Assembly: GCA_964235605.1 (NCBI GenBank)
Contig: CAXSCR010000049.1
Coordinates: 1-35,176, forward strand
Reading direction: 5' to 3'
Source of the DNA: DATCRE01 sp964235605
GTDB taxonomy: Bacteria > Bacteroidota > Bacteroidia > Cytophagales > Cyclobacteriaceae
DNA: 35,176 bases
Part shown: positions 16,139-25,615 of the stretch, one piece after another
Layout: every line of letters begins with the position of its first letter
Position numbering within the stretch: position 1 is the first letter of the stretch
The notes under the pieces: model-generated
What the model was told of the DNA's origin: nothing
Database searches by the model: none
What the model saw: the letters and a program-made list of their open reading frames with translations, nothing else
Position numbers and translations under genes: made by a program

Positions 16139-18085
16139 CTATGGTGTTTCTGGTCGTAGAGAGTTAATCCAGGCTGCAATTTTTAATGCTTCACCTTTGG
16201 GTACTTGGGGCATTGGTGGCATTGGCGTTTCATGCTCTGGCCAGTTTTTTGGTTGTGGATTATAAATCAGATCAACTATTTTTTCATTAGTGTATTTCCG
16301 TTTGGCCACATCAATAAATGAAGGACCTACTTGTCTTTTCTTTACTTGATGACAAGCTGTACAAGTATTCTTAACTAACAAGGGTTCAATTTCAGTGTAG
16401 GATGTTGGCGCTTTAGATAATGAAGTTTGTGGGCTTTTAGTCGATGCGGTTTTTACTGGTTTTGGTATTGCAGAGCGCTTCTTACTTAATTCAGTTGCAG
16501 GAAGTTTAGCGCCTTCCGGAATGTTGTTTAATGTGTAGAATGCAGTATGATGAAGAACAGGTAATCCATTATCCTTTGCACGAATTCCAACAACATTAAT
16601 TTCATGGATATAGTATTGTCGAAGGTTGTCAATCACTAACCTTACCTTCATACCATCATCAGAAACTTTCACGCCTTTTATAACAAGGCTTTCCTCGTTA
16701 ATAGTAGGACTTCCGTAAACCGGATGATATTTATAAGTAAAGCTTCTTCCTGTATATGAAGCTAAATCTTCAGCAGTGTTTTTATCAACAGCATACGTGA
16801 ATTCGATTTCAAAACCATCTGGCATTGCGCTTACAGTTTTCATTTCCATAGGTACTTTGCCAGTCCACACTAATCGTTGCAGTCCTGATGTTGTAGTGCC
16901 TGCAGATCCCCACCCTCTGTTTGTTTCACCGGCAATCAGTGAACCATCATGGCCCCAGTTCATGCGTAATACACCAGACTGAAATCCTGATCTAAAGTCA
17001 AAAGCCACACCTTGAAATTCATTGTTTACTTTCTCTAAAACCACGCGCATAATTTTGCTTTGACCTTGATCACCTACAAATAGTTGCCCTGCAAAAGCGC
17101 CGAACTTTCCTTCGGTTTCATCGCGTATAATTTCTGAGTTTGAAACTCCTAAGATACCATGAGGCAGCCATACTGCAGGCAACTTTACTTCAGGAAAGTC
17201 TTTCTTGACCTCAAAGAGTAAATGTGGATTCTTTTCGTCTTGAATATTTTCAGGCTTTACATATCGCCCGTTAGATTTTACCTGACGCGCATCTACTTTG
17301 GCATAAAATTGTTCTGTGCTAATTTTTATAGGAGAATTGGGTTCGCTACTCCATCTCAGTCCTGCAGGATTGCCAGTAAAACACCCTTTTGTAACATGCC
17401 ACACCCCCCCTGAGCCCATCCAGTCACCTTGATTGTCAGTATAAAGGAGTTCGCCATCAATCATACCAAGTCCACACGGTGAACGCATGCCGGTGGCCCA
17501 AGGCTTCAACACACCATCGGGACTAATTTTCATAGTCCATCCACGCCAAGGCACGCGACTTTCACCACGGTACCACTCCTCATCACCAAAAGCTACATTC
17601 CCTGTTACGAAGAAACTTCCATCGGGCGCTATTTTTGGACCAAAAGAATATTCATGATAATGTCCAGAAAGCGGCCATGCATAGATGGTTTCATAAACAT
17701 CAGCCTTGCCATCACCATTTTTATCAACAAGTTTTGTTAGCTCTCCGCGTTGTGCGGTGTATAGCGCATCATTTTTATAAGCGAGGCCTAATGGTTCATG
17801 TAGACCGGAAGCGAACAATATGAATGTTGGCATTCTGCCGTTCTCCATCGATTCATTCTCAATTATCCAAACATCTCCCCTGCGCGTGCATACTGCAATA
17901 CGTCCGTCTGGTAGTGTGGCGATACCGCCTACTTCTAGTAAGATATTTTCAGGTGTAGGTATTGTGATGATTCTATAGTAATCGTCTTCTGTAAGAACTT
18001 TTTTAGTACGCTGAGCATACCCACTTATCGCGCAAAGCAAGAAGAGTAACACTGTAAATCTCTTATATATAATTTTCATATTCAT
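16139..18085 (-). CDS. Secreted beta-propeller protein with C-terminal cytochrome c domain
   Basis: A 648-residue exported protein with signal peptide FTVLLFLLCAISGYAQ. The main part resembles PQQ-dependent sorbosone/glucose-dehydrogenase-like propellers: GGIATLPDGRIAVCTRRGDV near residue 50, GLAYKNDALY, and TGMRSPCGLGMIDGELLYTD near 200. After a Ser/Thr/Lys/Pro linker (about 530-560) comes a class I cytochrome c domain with heme motif CTACH near residue 574 and a Met-rich segment PMPPMPQVP that supplies the sixth ligand. Electron-transferring oxidation of a sugar or related compound in the periplasm is likely; the substrate is unknown. It starts 12 bases after the DUF1080 gene stop, so the two are co-transcribed. 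Confidence 0.82.
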   Translation of the reverse strand: MNMKIIYKRFTVLLFLLCAISGYAQRTKKVLTEDDYYRIITIPTPENILLEVGGIATLPDGRIAVCTRRGDVWIIENESMENGRMPTFILFASGLHEPLGLAYKNDALYTAQRGELTKLVDKNGDGKADVYETIYAWPLSGHYHEYSFGPKIAPDGSFFVTGNVAFGDEEWYRGESRVPWRGWTMKISPDGVLKPWATGMRSPCGLGMIDGELLYTDNQGDWMGSGGVWHVTKGCFTGNPAGLRWSSEPNSPIKISTEQFYAKVDARQVKSNGRYVKPENIQDEKNPHLLFEVKKDFPEVKLPAVWLPHGILGVSNSEIIRDETEGKFGAFAGQLFVGDQGQSKIMRVVLEKVNNEFQGVAFDFRSGFQSGVLRMNWGHDGSLIAGETNRGWGSAGTTTSGLQRLVWTGKVPMEMKTVSAMPDGFEIEFTYAVDKNTAEDLASYTGRSFTYKYHPVYGSPTINEESLVIKGVKVSDDGMKVRLVIDNLRQYYIHEINVVGIRAKDNGLPVLHHTAFYTLNNIPEGAKLPATELSKKRSAIPKPVKTASTKSPQTSLSKAPTSYTEIEPLLVKNTCTACHQVKKRQVGPSFIDVAKRKYTNEKIVDLIYNPQPKNWPEHETPMPPMPQVPKGEALKIAAWINSLRPETP

Positions 18086-18097
18086 CTCAATTTAAGC

Positions 18098-20023
18098 TTA
18101 CCAGATAATCGAATATTTAATAGCACTTCCTTGAAATGGAACAATCAATTCTTTCTTACCATTGATTTCACGTACAATAGGTTTAAGATTTGAAGCTACA
18201 TTAATGTAATACTGTTTATCATTTACTAAATACGAACCATTCTTCATTAAGACGATAGAGCTCCCTTCTGCCAGTTTATAAAACAAGCCAGTCTGTGCAT
18301 CCTTGATTTTTATTTCATGTGTGATGCTCCTGTAATTATCATCAGGATACACGCGATCAGATACATTTATATTGCGATAGATGTAATTGAAAACAGGTCG
18401 TCCTGTTTCTTCTTCGATTTCATAGCCCTTTGATTTAAATTCTTCTTCGTTGCTTGCTGTAGGAAAAGCTTCTTGCCCATCTGCAAGAAAGGCCAGCGAT
18501 TGGTTGGTAAATAAATATTGGACTGCTCCACGAGGCGTGAAAGAACCATCGCCCCTATCGTGCCACATGGGTGTGGCATCAACGAAATCACCTCGCCATA
18601 CACAAACAATGTTTCCAGCTTTTAAATCATATACATAGTGAATTTGGTTAGGATCTCCAACCCCTATAGTGTGTGTAAGTCTTTTTGAACGGTCTCCGCT
18701 GAAATCGACAAATGCACGTAACAATCTAGTTTCACTGCCAGGATTTAAATAGATAGACGTTACAGGTTCATCATCATCTGGGGGAAACGAGTTAAATGCG
18801 TGTAACGCTTGTGGATAAGAAGTAGCGGTGCGAATATAAAATGCAAGTCGAGGAGGCATCCAGGCAGCGTCTTTATAGTTATGAATAACCACCGGGTACG
18901 TGCCGGCTTTTAGCTTGAGTTTAGCGCGCTCACCTCTTCTTGAATTCGACCTTTGAGAGTCAGTTATTTTAGTTCCATTCACAAATAACTGTGCACCTCC
19001 GGTACACACGAGATCGAATTCATAAGTATCATCTTCGGGCACTTTTAAATTTCCGTGAAAGCTTATTGCATAGGCATTATCATTGTCAGTTACTTCGCTT
19101 GTTAATTCAGGTATAGAACCTGTCGATGCAGGTTTAGCATTGATAAAATCTTCTACTGACTTAAAGATTCCATAATATGTTTTGTAGGTAATATCAGTTA
19201 ACGAAACTGGCTTTTCTTTCATCAATTTATATTTGATATTGCGAAAGGCAACAGGGCCATGATCACCTTGAATCATAAGTGGTCCAGTAGACTTTTCATT
19301 GTTTTCGATAGGCCCACCGGTTAATTGAGGCACTTCAACATTGTTGTGGATTTTTACACCGTTCAATTCGACAGATACAAATTTGGCATTAGCTATTTTT
19401 TTGCCAGACGCATCAAACTTTGGAGCACGAAAAGAAATCTTAAACTTTTGCCACAGGCCCGGGGCTTTTGCTGGATTGCTTAAAGGCGCCTTGCCCATGT
19501 AGATTTTATCTTGCGCCCTTTCCCAGTTCCTATAAATACCGCCTATATCAGAGAACTTAGAATCTTTAACACCCCAGCTATCTAACAGCTGCACTTCATA
19601 ACGCCCCTGAAGATATATACCAGAGTTCGATCCTTTAGGAATCATTACTTCAAGTTCTAATTCAATGTCGCCATGCTCCCAAGTAGTTACTAAATTATCT
19701 TTCTTTGTATCATCATTGATGTTGAGAAGAATTCCTTTTCCACTTTCGAATATCACTGCCTTTGGTTGTTCAACTACAGGGTTATCTTTTGATTTGTTTT
19801 TTTTCTTTCCCGATTCTACTGCAGGCTTTTTTTCTTCATGCTGATGGATATCAATATTTGGATCCATAGTCACATCACCTACAATTTGCCAATTACCAGC
19901 TTGTTGTTTAAAGTCTGAAAGATCTTGAAGCAAAAGCTCTTTTACAGGAGCGTCTTGAGCATATAGTGTATTACTGAGTAACAGTATTACTATAAGTATG
20001 AAAAAGTATCGTAATTTATGCAT
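18098..20023 (-). CDS. Secreted DUF1080 (3-keto-disaccharide hydrolase-like) plus PA14-like protein
   Basis: A 641-residue exported protein (signal YFFILIVILLLSNTLYAQ). The N-terminal part up to about residue 265 reads as DUF1080: GIYLQGRYEVQLLDSW near 137 and GPLMIQGDHGPVAFRNIKY near 245. DUF1080 members include 3-keto-glycoside hydrolases. From about 280 to 400 a PA14-like sheet domain is suggested by AISFHGNLKVPEDDTYEFDL and GGAQLFVNGTKI. The remaining 240 residues resemble C-terminal parts of such proteins but I cannot name the fold. A Lys/Glu-rich insert (about 65-80) interrupts the DUF1080 start. The gene precedes the propeller-cytochrome gene by 12 bases. The pair suggests oxidative handling of glycosides, which is an inference. 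Confidence 0.75.
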   Translation of the reverse strand: MHKLRYFFILIVILLLSNTLYAQDAPVKELLLQDLSDFKQQAGNWQIVGDVTMDPNIDIHQHEEKKPAVESGKKKNKSKDNPVVEQPKAVIFESGKGILLNINDDTKKDNLVTTWEHGDIELELEVMIPKGSNSGIYLQGRYEVQLLDSWGVKDSKFSDIGGIYRNWERAQDKIYMGKAPLSNPAKAPGLWQKFKISFRAPKFDASGKKIANAKFVSVELNGVKIHNNVEVPQLTGGPIENNEKSTGPLMIQGDHGPVAFRNIKYKLMKEKPVSLTDITYKTYYGIFKSVEDFINAKPASTGSIPELTSEVTDNDNAYAISFHGNLKVPEDDTYEFDLVCTGGAQLFVNGTKITDSQRSNSRRGERAKLKLKAGTYPVVIHNYKDAAWMPPRLAFYIRTATSYPQALHAFNSFPPDDDEPVTSIYLNPGSETRLLRAFVDFSGDRSKRLTHTIGVGDPNQIHYVYDLKAGNIVCVWRGDFVDATPMWHDRGDGSFTPRGAVQYLFTNQSLAFLADGQEAFPTASNEEEFKSKGYEIEEETGRPVFNYIYRNINVSDRVYPDDNYRSITHEIKIKDAQTGLFYKLAEGSSIVLMKNGSYLVNDKQYYINVASNLKPIVREINGKKELIVPFQGSAIKYSIIW

Positions 20024-20139
20024 TGCTTTATTTATTATAATTGCGGTCGAATATCATATGAATAGATGGTAATAACAACAGGTGTTTTATCAGCGGTGCG
20101 GTTGACTCAAACTATTAATTTCACTTTCAAAATTTTACA

Positions 20140-21330
20140 ATGAATAGTCTTCTTGATACAATCAAATCATTATCACTTTCTTATAGCACGCAGGTAATTG
20201 AATTGCGACGGCATATACATGCTAATCCTGAATTATCTTATCAGGAGTACGACACTGCAAAATTCGTAGCACAACAACTCCGTTCATATGGTATTGAACC
20301 AGCAGAAGTGGCAACTACGGGTTTAGTAGCTGAGATAAAAGGCAAAAATCCAGCGAGTAAAACCATAGCCTTACGCGCTGATATGGATGCATTGCCTATT
20401 GTAGAAGCGAATGATGTGCCTTACAAATCAAAAAACGAGGGTGTGATGCACGCTTGTGGTCATGATGTTCACACCTCTTCGTTATTAGGAACGGCAAAAA
20501 TTTTGTTTGATGTAAGGGATCAGTTCGAAGGAACAGTACGCTTGTTGTTTCAGCCTGGGGAAGAAAAAAATCCAGGAGGTGCATCATACATGATTCGTGA
20601 TGGTGCATTAAAAAACCCGCAACCTTCAGGTATAATTGGGCAGCATGTCTTTCCGATGTTACCAGTAGGTAAAATTGGCTTCCGTGAGGGAATGTATATG
20701 GCAAGTGCTGATGAGATTTACTTAAAAGTTATTGGTAAAGGAGGTCACGGCGCGTCACCAGATTTGACTATCGATCCGATTGTAATTGCTTCACATATTA
20801 TTATAGCATTGCAACAAATTATTAGCCGTAACGCAAACCCAAGGCAGCCAACTGTCTTAACATTTGGAAATATAATAGGCAAGGGCGCGACAAACATAAT
20901 ACCGAACGAAGTAAATATCGCCGGTACTTTTCGTGCCATGAATGAAGAGTGGCGTAATTCTGCATTGGAGAAAATAAAAAAGATGGCTGAGAGTTTAGCC
21001 GAAGGCATGGGTGGTAGATGTGAAGTCGATATTTCACGCGGCTATCCTTACCTGGAAAATAATCCGGAGTTAACAAGAAGAATTAAAGCCGCCGCTGTCT
21101 CCTATGTAGGCGAGGAGAATGTCGTTGATATAGACATAACACTTGGTGCGGAAGATTTTTCATACTATTCACAAATTATCCCCGCTTCCTTCTATCGTAT
21201 AGGTACGCGTAATGAAGCAAAAGGAATTACGTCCTACGTACATACACCTAATTTCAACATTGATGAGGATGCACTAAAGATTAGTCCTGGCTTGATGGCT
21301 TGGATGGCGATTAATGAGTTGCGTGGATAA
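20140..21330 (+). CDS. M20-family amidohydrolase (N-acyl amino acid hydrolase-like)
   Basis: A 396-residue M20D-type metallohydrolase, related to hippurate, N-acyl-amino-acid and IAA-amino-acid hydrolases. Metal-site motifs are ALRADMDALPI near residue 77, HACGHDVHTSSLLG near 105, PGEEKNPGGAS near 145, GQHVFPMLPVGKIG near 168, and YVHTPNFNID near 366. The lid/dimerisation domain lies at about 190-300 (KGGHGASPDLTIDPI). There is no signal peptide, so it is cytoplasmic, cleaving the acyl group from an amino acid conjugate; the substrate cannot be fixed by sequence. It is divergent from the DUF1080 gene with 116 bases between them and convergent with clpC. Confidence 0.9.
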   Translation: MNSLLDTIKSLSLSYSTQVIELRRHIHANPELSYQEYDTAKFVAQQLRSYGIEPAEVATTGLVAEIKGKNPASKTIALRADMDALPIVEANDVPYKSKNEGVMHACGHDVHTSSLLGTAKILFDVRDQFEGTVRLLFQPGEEKNPGGASYMIRDGALKNPQPSGIIGQHVFPMLPVGKIGFREGMYMASADEIYLKVIGKGGHGASPDLTIDPIVIASHIIIALQQIISRNANPRQPTVLTFGNIIGKGATNIIPNEVNIAGTFRAMNEEWRNSALEKIKKMAESLAEGMGGRCEVDISRGYPYLENNPELTRRIKAAAVSYVGEENVVDIDITLGAEDFSYYSQIIPASFYRIGTRNEAKGITSYVHTPNFNIDEDALKISPGLMAWMAINELRG

Positions 21331-21382
21331 TTTAGAACACCGCGCTAAATTAGAACTAAGTGAAATAATAAGTAGCATAAAA

Positions 21383-21410
21383 AAAAGCCGGATGTTAGTC
21401 CGGCTTTTGA
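21383..21410. terminator. Bidirectional terminator between the amidohydrolase gene and clpC
   Basis: AAAAGCCGGA and TCCGGCTTTT form a perfect 10-bp stem around a six-base loop, flanked by A and T runs. It can serve the plus-strand amidohydrolase and the minus-strand clpC. Confidence 0.9.
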
Positions 21411-21424
21411 ATTGAAACTTGTTA

Positions 21425-23980
21425 CTATATATTATTATCTTTCTTCTCTTTCGATGAAGCTTTTGGCTTCTTGGTTTTAATAGTCAGAACATCACCAGCG
21501 CCTTCATAATCAGCTACTATAATTCCGTTCTCTTCTACTTCGCCTTTTAGAATTTCTTCTGCAACTGGGTCTTCAAGATATTTTTGAATCGCCCGGTTCA
21601 AAGGTCGTGCTCCAAATTGTTGATCATATCCTTTCTCTGCAAGAAAATCTTTTGCCTTATCAGACAGCTCGACAGTATAACCCAATTGAATGATACGATC
21701 GAATAACTTTTTCAGCGTAAGATCAATGATTTTATGAATATGCTCTCTTTGTAGCGAGTTAAATACAATAACATCATCTAACCTGTTTAGGAACTCAGGA
21801 CTGAATACACGCTTCAAAGCACTTTGGATGGTTGCCTTCATGGCTTCCTCTTCGTTCTCACGTTTGGTAGCTGTAGCGAAACCAATACCACTTCCAAAAT
21901 CTTTCAAGTCACGAACACCAATATTTGATGTCATGATAATAATGGTATTCCTGAAATCCACACGTCTTCCTAGACCGTCAGTTAAAATTCCATCATCAAG
22001 CACCTGTAGTAAAATGTTGAACACATCAGGATGCGCTTTTTCAATCTCATCAAGTAAGATTACAGAATATGGTTTGCGTCTTACTTTTTCAGTAAGCTGC
22101 CCGCCTTCTTCATAACCTACATAGCCCGGAGGTGCACCTACCAATCTAGATACAGAGAACTTTTCCATATACTCACTCATATCAATTCTTACCAAAGCGT
22201 CTTCTTTATCGAAGAGATAATTGGCAAGCACTTTGGCTAACTCAGTTTTACCTACACCGGTTGGACCTAAGAATATGAATGAACCAATTGGTTTCTTCGG
22301 ATCCTTTAATCCAACCCTGGTACGTTGAATAGCTTTAGTTAATTTCTTAATAGCTTCTTCCTGGCCGATTACTTTACCACTCAAATCGGTAGTCATACTT
22401 AAGAGTTTATTACTCTCTTTCTGTGCTACACGATTTGCCGGGATACCGGTCATCATGCCAATAACATCAGCTACATTTTCTTCGTTAACAGTATACTTTT
22501 CAGTACGCGTCTTTTCTTCCCATTTAGCTTTCGCGATATCTAATTGCTCAATGAGTTTCTTTTCTTTATCACGAAGTTGTGCAGCCTCTTCATATTTCTG
22601 GCTTTTTACAACGCGATTCTTTTCCTTTTTCACATCTTCAATTGCATCTTCAAACTTTACGATGTCTTCGGGTACATGAATGTTGTTGATGTGAACTCTA
22701 GCACCTGCTTCATCTAATACGTCAATGGCTTTGTCAGGTAAGTAACGATCGCTGATATAACGGTCAGAAAGTTTTACGCACGCATCAATTGCTTCTTTGG
22801 TATAAGTTACATGATGATGGTCTTCGTATTTCTCTTTGATGTTATCAAGTATTTGAATAGTTTCTTCAACTGTAGTTGAGTCAACCATTACCATTTGAAA
22901 TCTACGAGCAAGTGCCCCATCTTTTTCAATATATTGTCTGTACTCATCAAGCGTGGTTGCGCCGATACATTGTATTTCGCCACGAGCCAAAGCAGGTTTA
23001 AACATGTTAGAGGCATCAAGAGAACCTGACGCACCACCTGCACCAACAATGGTGTGTAACTCATCAATAAAAAGAATCACGTCAGGCGACTTCTCTAATT
23101 CATTCATAACAGCTTTCATTCTTTCTTCAAATTGGCCGCGGTATTTTGTACCTGCCACCAATGAAGCTAAGTCAAGTGTTACTACGCGCTTGCCAAAAAG
23201 CACACGCGAAACTTTTTTCTGAATAATACGCAACGCTAACCCTTCGGCGATAGCAGTTTTACCTACACCAGGCTCACCAATAAGTATGGGGTTATTTTTC
23301 TTTCTGCGAGATAGAATCTGAGCTACGCGTTCAATTTCTTTTTCACGACCAACTATTGGATCTAGTTTATTGTCCTCAGCAAGTTTTGTTAAATCACGCC
23401 CAAAGTTATCTAATACAGGTGTTCTCGATTTCTCGACTCCCTTTTTTTCTTTTCCGGTTCCAGCACCAGCGGCACTTCCACCACCAAAGATTTTTGAAGA
23501 GTCATCATCCGGATCATCTGTATCCGAAGACGCCATTGGGTTTTCGTTTTGGTATTCTAACATTTCTTTAACTACTTCATAGTTTACGTCAAACTTGCTT
23601 AGTATTTGAGTGGCCAGGTTATCCTGATCACGGAGTATCGACAAGAGCAAATGCTCAGTGCCGATCAGTTGGGCTTTAAAGATCTTAGCTTCTAAATAAG
23701 TGATCTTCAAAACCTTTTCAGAGGCTTTTGTCAAAGGAATGTTTGCCAGGTTTTTGACCTGGTGTGTAGCAGTGCCCTTGGATATTTTTTCGATTTCATT
23801 TCGGAGCTCGTCGAGCGGCACGCCTAACTTCTTCAACACGCCTACTGCTACTCCTTCGCCCTCGCGCACCATGCCGAGGAGGAGATGCTCCGTACCAATG
23901 TAATCATGCCCTAGTCGCAATGCTTCTTCCCGGCTTAATGAGATTACTTCTTTTACCCTGTTGGAGAATTTAGCTTCCAT
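21425..23980 (-). CDS. clpC: ATP-dependent Clp protease ATPase subunit ClpC
   Basis: ClpC is a Hsp100 unfoldase that feeds damaged or regulated proteins to ClpP. Its 851 residues show two N-terminal Clp repeats (residues 1-145; MEAKFSNRVKEVISLSREEA), then an AAA+ module with Walker A GEPGVGKTA near 236. A middle segment has a UVR-like motif QLRDKEKKLIEQL near 465. The second AAA+ module has GPTGVGKTEL near 570. The IGF tripeptide in GSGIGFATATK fits the ClpP-docking loop. A linker around 150-180 is Gly/Ala-rich (GGGSAAGAGTGKEKKG), and the tail is Lys-rich. The ATG at 23980 gives the standard N-terminus. Confidence 0.95.
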   Translation of the reverse strand: MEAKFSNRVKEVISLSREEALRLGHDYIGTEHLLLGMVREGEGVAVGVLKKLGVPLDELRNEIEKISKGTATHQVKNLANIPLTKASEKVLKITYLEAKIFKAQLIGTEHLLLSILRDQDNLATQILSKFDVNYEVVKEMLEYQNENPMASSDTDDPDDDSSKIFGGGSAAGAGTGKEKKGVEKSRTPVLDNFGRDLTKLAEDNKLDPIVGREKEIERVAQILSRRKKNNPILIGEPGVGKTAIAEGLALRIIQKKVSRVLFGKRVVTLDLASLVAGTKYRGQFEERMKAVMNELEKSPDVILFIDELHTIVGAGGASGSLDASNMFKPALARGEIQCIGATTLDEYRQYIEKDGALARRFQMVMVDSTTVEETIQILDNIKEKYEDHHHVTYTKEAIDACVKLSDRYISDRYLPDKAIDVLDEAGARVHINNIHVPEDIVKFEDAIEDVKKEKNRVVKSQKYEEAAQLRDKEKKLIEQLDIAKAKWEEKTRTEKYTVNEENVADVIGMMTGIPANRVAQKESNKLLSMTTDLSGKVIGQEEAIKKLTKAIQRTRVGLKDPKKPIGSFIFLGPTGVGKTELAKVLANYLFDKEDALVRIDMSEYMEKFSVSRLVGAPPGYVGYEEGGQLTEKVRRKPYSVILLDEIEKAHPDVFNILLQVLDDGILTDGLGRRVDFRNTIIIMTSNIGVRDLKDFGSGIGFATATKRENEEEAMKATIQSALKRVFSPEFLNRLDDVIVFNSLQREHIHKIIDLTLKKLFDRIIQLGYTVELSDKAKDFLAEKGYDQQFGARPLNRAIQKYLEDPVAEEILKGEVEENGIIVADYEGAGDVLTIKTKKPKASSKEKKDNNI

Positions 23981-24104
23981 ATTTGGAAATGTTAATTATT
24001 GATTAATGTAAATGTAAAATTTTTATTGAGTTCTGCACTATTCAATTGTGAAGATTTAATGTGAAGATGTAATAAGTTTAAAACGCTCTAAATACTTTAT
24101 TTGT

Positions 24105-24737
24105 TCAATCACTTTTTCTTGCGCATGTAATAAAATCATTCGCTTGTGGACCCATACAAAAAATAAGATCAATGATGCTCAGGTCAGGTACAAACATGTT
24201 GCCAAAAACCTGATTGTAAATTCTAGGTTTATAATATCTACTAATTGACTCGTGGCTTTTAACATTTATTGCATTTCTGTGATCAATAAGACCCGTCAAT
24301 GTCGATAAACCGTATGAAGATGTTTCATGAATCTCTTTACTCCAATCTAACCATTTAAGACATATTGACAGTAAATTGTAATTATAATCGTATAAAAAAT
24401 CAAATTTTTTATAAAGCTCTTGTTGTAAATCGGGTGCGTAGTGTTCAAAAAAAGCAGCTTTACCATAAGCCGTTTGAATCGTTCTCCAATGATTATCTAA
24501 CCATTTTTGCGTGTGGTCTATTCTAATATCTTTAATCAAGACCTTTCCGTGTTTAGCAGTAAGTGGTATGTTTAACATTTGAGGTCCTTGTGATGTGTTA
24601 ATATAACATCGATTTCTAAAACTTTGTTTTATATAGTTTTCGTGCTTCTCTAATATTATCAAATCTGACTTTTGAAGTATAGAAAAATAGGCAAGTGATG
24701 GAAGATAATGTGTTTCTATTAATATCGATTTCTGCAC
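24105..24737 (-). CDS. WbqC-family protein
   Basis: A 210-residue protein resembling the WbqC-like family: SILIETHYLPSLAYFSILQK at the N-terminus, RNRCYINTSQGPQMLNIPL near residue 43, then DNHWRTIQTAYGKAAFFEHY near 85-104. WbqC proteins sit in O-antigen or glycan gene clusters and are suspected of modifying amino sugars, but the reaction is not established. The C-terminal part, ending in FVPDLSIIDLIFCMGPQAND, is also typical. The start is GTG at 24737; no ATG lies closer to the conserved N-terminus. The gene is minus-strand between clpC and a YrdC-type gene, with wide gaps, and is probably transcribed separately. Confidence 0.8.
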   Translation of the reverse strand: MQKSILIETHYLPSLAYFSILQKSDLIILEKHENYIKQSFRNRCYINTSQGPQMLNIPLTAKHGKVLIKDIRIDHTQKWLDNHWRTIQTAYGKAAFFEHYAPDLQQELYKKFDFLYDYNYNLLSICLKWLDWSKEIHETSSYGLSTLTGLIDHRNAINVKSHESISRYYKPRIYNQVFGNMFVPDLSIIDLIFCMGPQANDFITCARKSD

Positions 24738-24851
24738 AGAAATTTAGTTTTATTTATTAGCTAATACGCTGAAAATTTAGTGTGCTACCCACAGCTTCAC
24801 TTTTTAATTTTGGGAGCAAATGAATGTAATTAGGAGTAAGCGTTTGATAGA

Positions 24852-25478
24852 TTAGTACAAATCAATTTCTCCTAACCCTTGCCGCAATATTTGCAATTCA
24901 TTTGTTGTGCAGTCTACAACTGTTGAAGGAATATTGCCGCCAATACCACCGTCTATGACAAGATCTACTTTATGTTTAAACTCCTCGTAGATTTCCTTAG
25001 GGTCTGTAGTGTATGCTATTATTATGTCGTCGTCTTTAATTGATGAGGTAATCAACGGATTACCTAAGTGTGCAACAATCATTCGTGGAATATTATGGTC
25101 TGGAATTCTTATGCCTACCGTTTTTTTGTTTACATCTAGGATCTTAGGCACTTTATTATTTGACTCTAAAATAAAGGTGAATGCGCCTGGTAAAGATTTC
25201 TTTAACAATTTAAAAACAGGTGTATCTAGACGCTTAACATATTCAGAAATGTGACTTAAATCATTACATATAAACGACAAATCTAATTTTTGGGGCTTGA
25301 TGTTCATTATGTGACAAAGCCGCTCTATTGATTTTCGGTTCATAAGATCGCACCCTATGCCATAAATAGTATCTGTTGGGTAGATAATTATTCCACCGTT
25401 TTTCAACACCTCAACAGCACGATGAATTTTTTTTTCTTCGGGATTTTTTGAATGAATTTTTAAAAGTTCGGCAATCAT
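24852..25478 (-). CDS. YrdC/Sua5-domain protein, YciO-like (threonylcarbamoyl-AMP synthase family)
   Basis: A 208-residue YrdC-fold protein. YrdC/Sua5 enzymes make threonylcarbamoyl-AMP for the t6A37 tRNA modification. The fold markers are GGIIIYPTDTIYGIGCD near residue 28-44, SLPGAFTFILESN near 90 and VGIRIPDHNIPR near 120. The segment IKPQKLDLSFICNDLSHISEY carries KPQ where classic YrdC/Sua5 proteins have KRP, which is the pattern of E. coli YciO, whose activity is weak or different. So either t6A synthesis or a YciO-type role is possible. It is divergent from mltG across 137 bases. It is cytoplasmic. Confidence 0.88.
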   Translation of the reverse strand: MIAELLKIHSKNPEEKKIHRAVEVLKNGGIIIYPTDTIYGIGCDLMNRKSIERLCHIMNIKPQKLDLSFICNDLSHISEYVKRLDTPVFKLLKKSLPGAFTFILESNNKVPKILDVNKKTVGIRIPDHNIPRMIVAHLGNPLITSSIKDDDIIIAYTTDPKEIYEEFKHKVDLVIDGGIGGNIPSTVVDCTTNELQILRQGLGEIDLY

Positions 25479-25566
25479 ACAAGTAATAAAGTTGTTTCAA
25501 TTTACGTCATTGTCTCAAATTATAATCCGATCCTTCACTATACAAGGACTCTGGGGAGTAAGGTTA

Positions 25567-25598
25567 TTGTGCTGACAAAGACATAATTTGTATTTTTG
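25567..25598 (+). promoter_or_regulatory. Candidate promoter of mltG
   Basis: TTG at 25567-25569 is followed after 21 bases by TATTTTTG at 25591-25598, a match to the Bacteroidota TTG/TAnnTTTG arrangement. The start codon lies 17 bases downstream. Confidence 0.42.
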
Positions 25599-25615
25599 AA
25601 ACTAATTTAGTTTCC

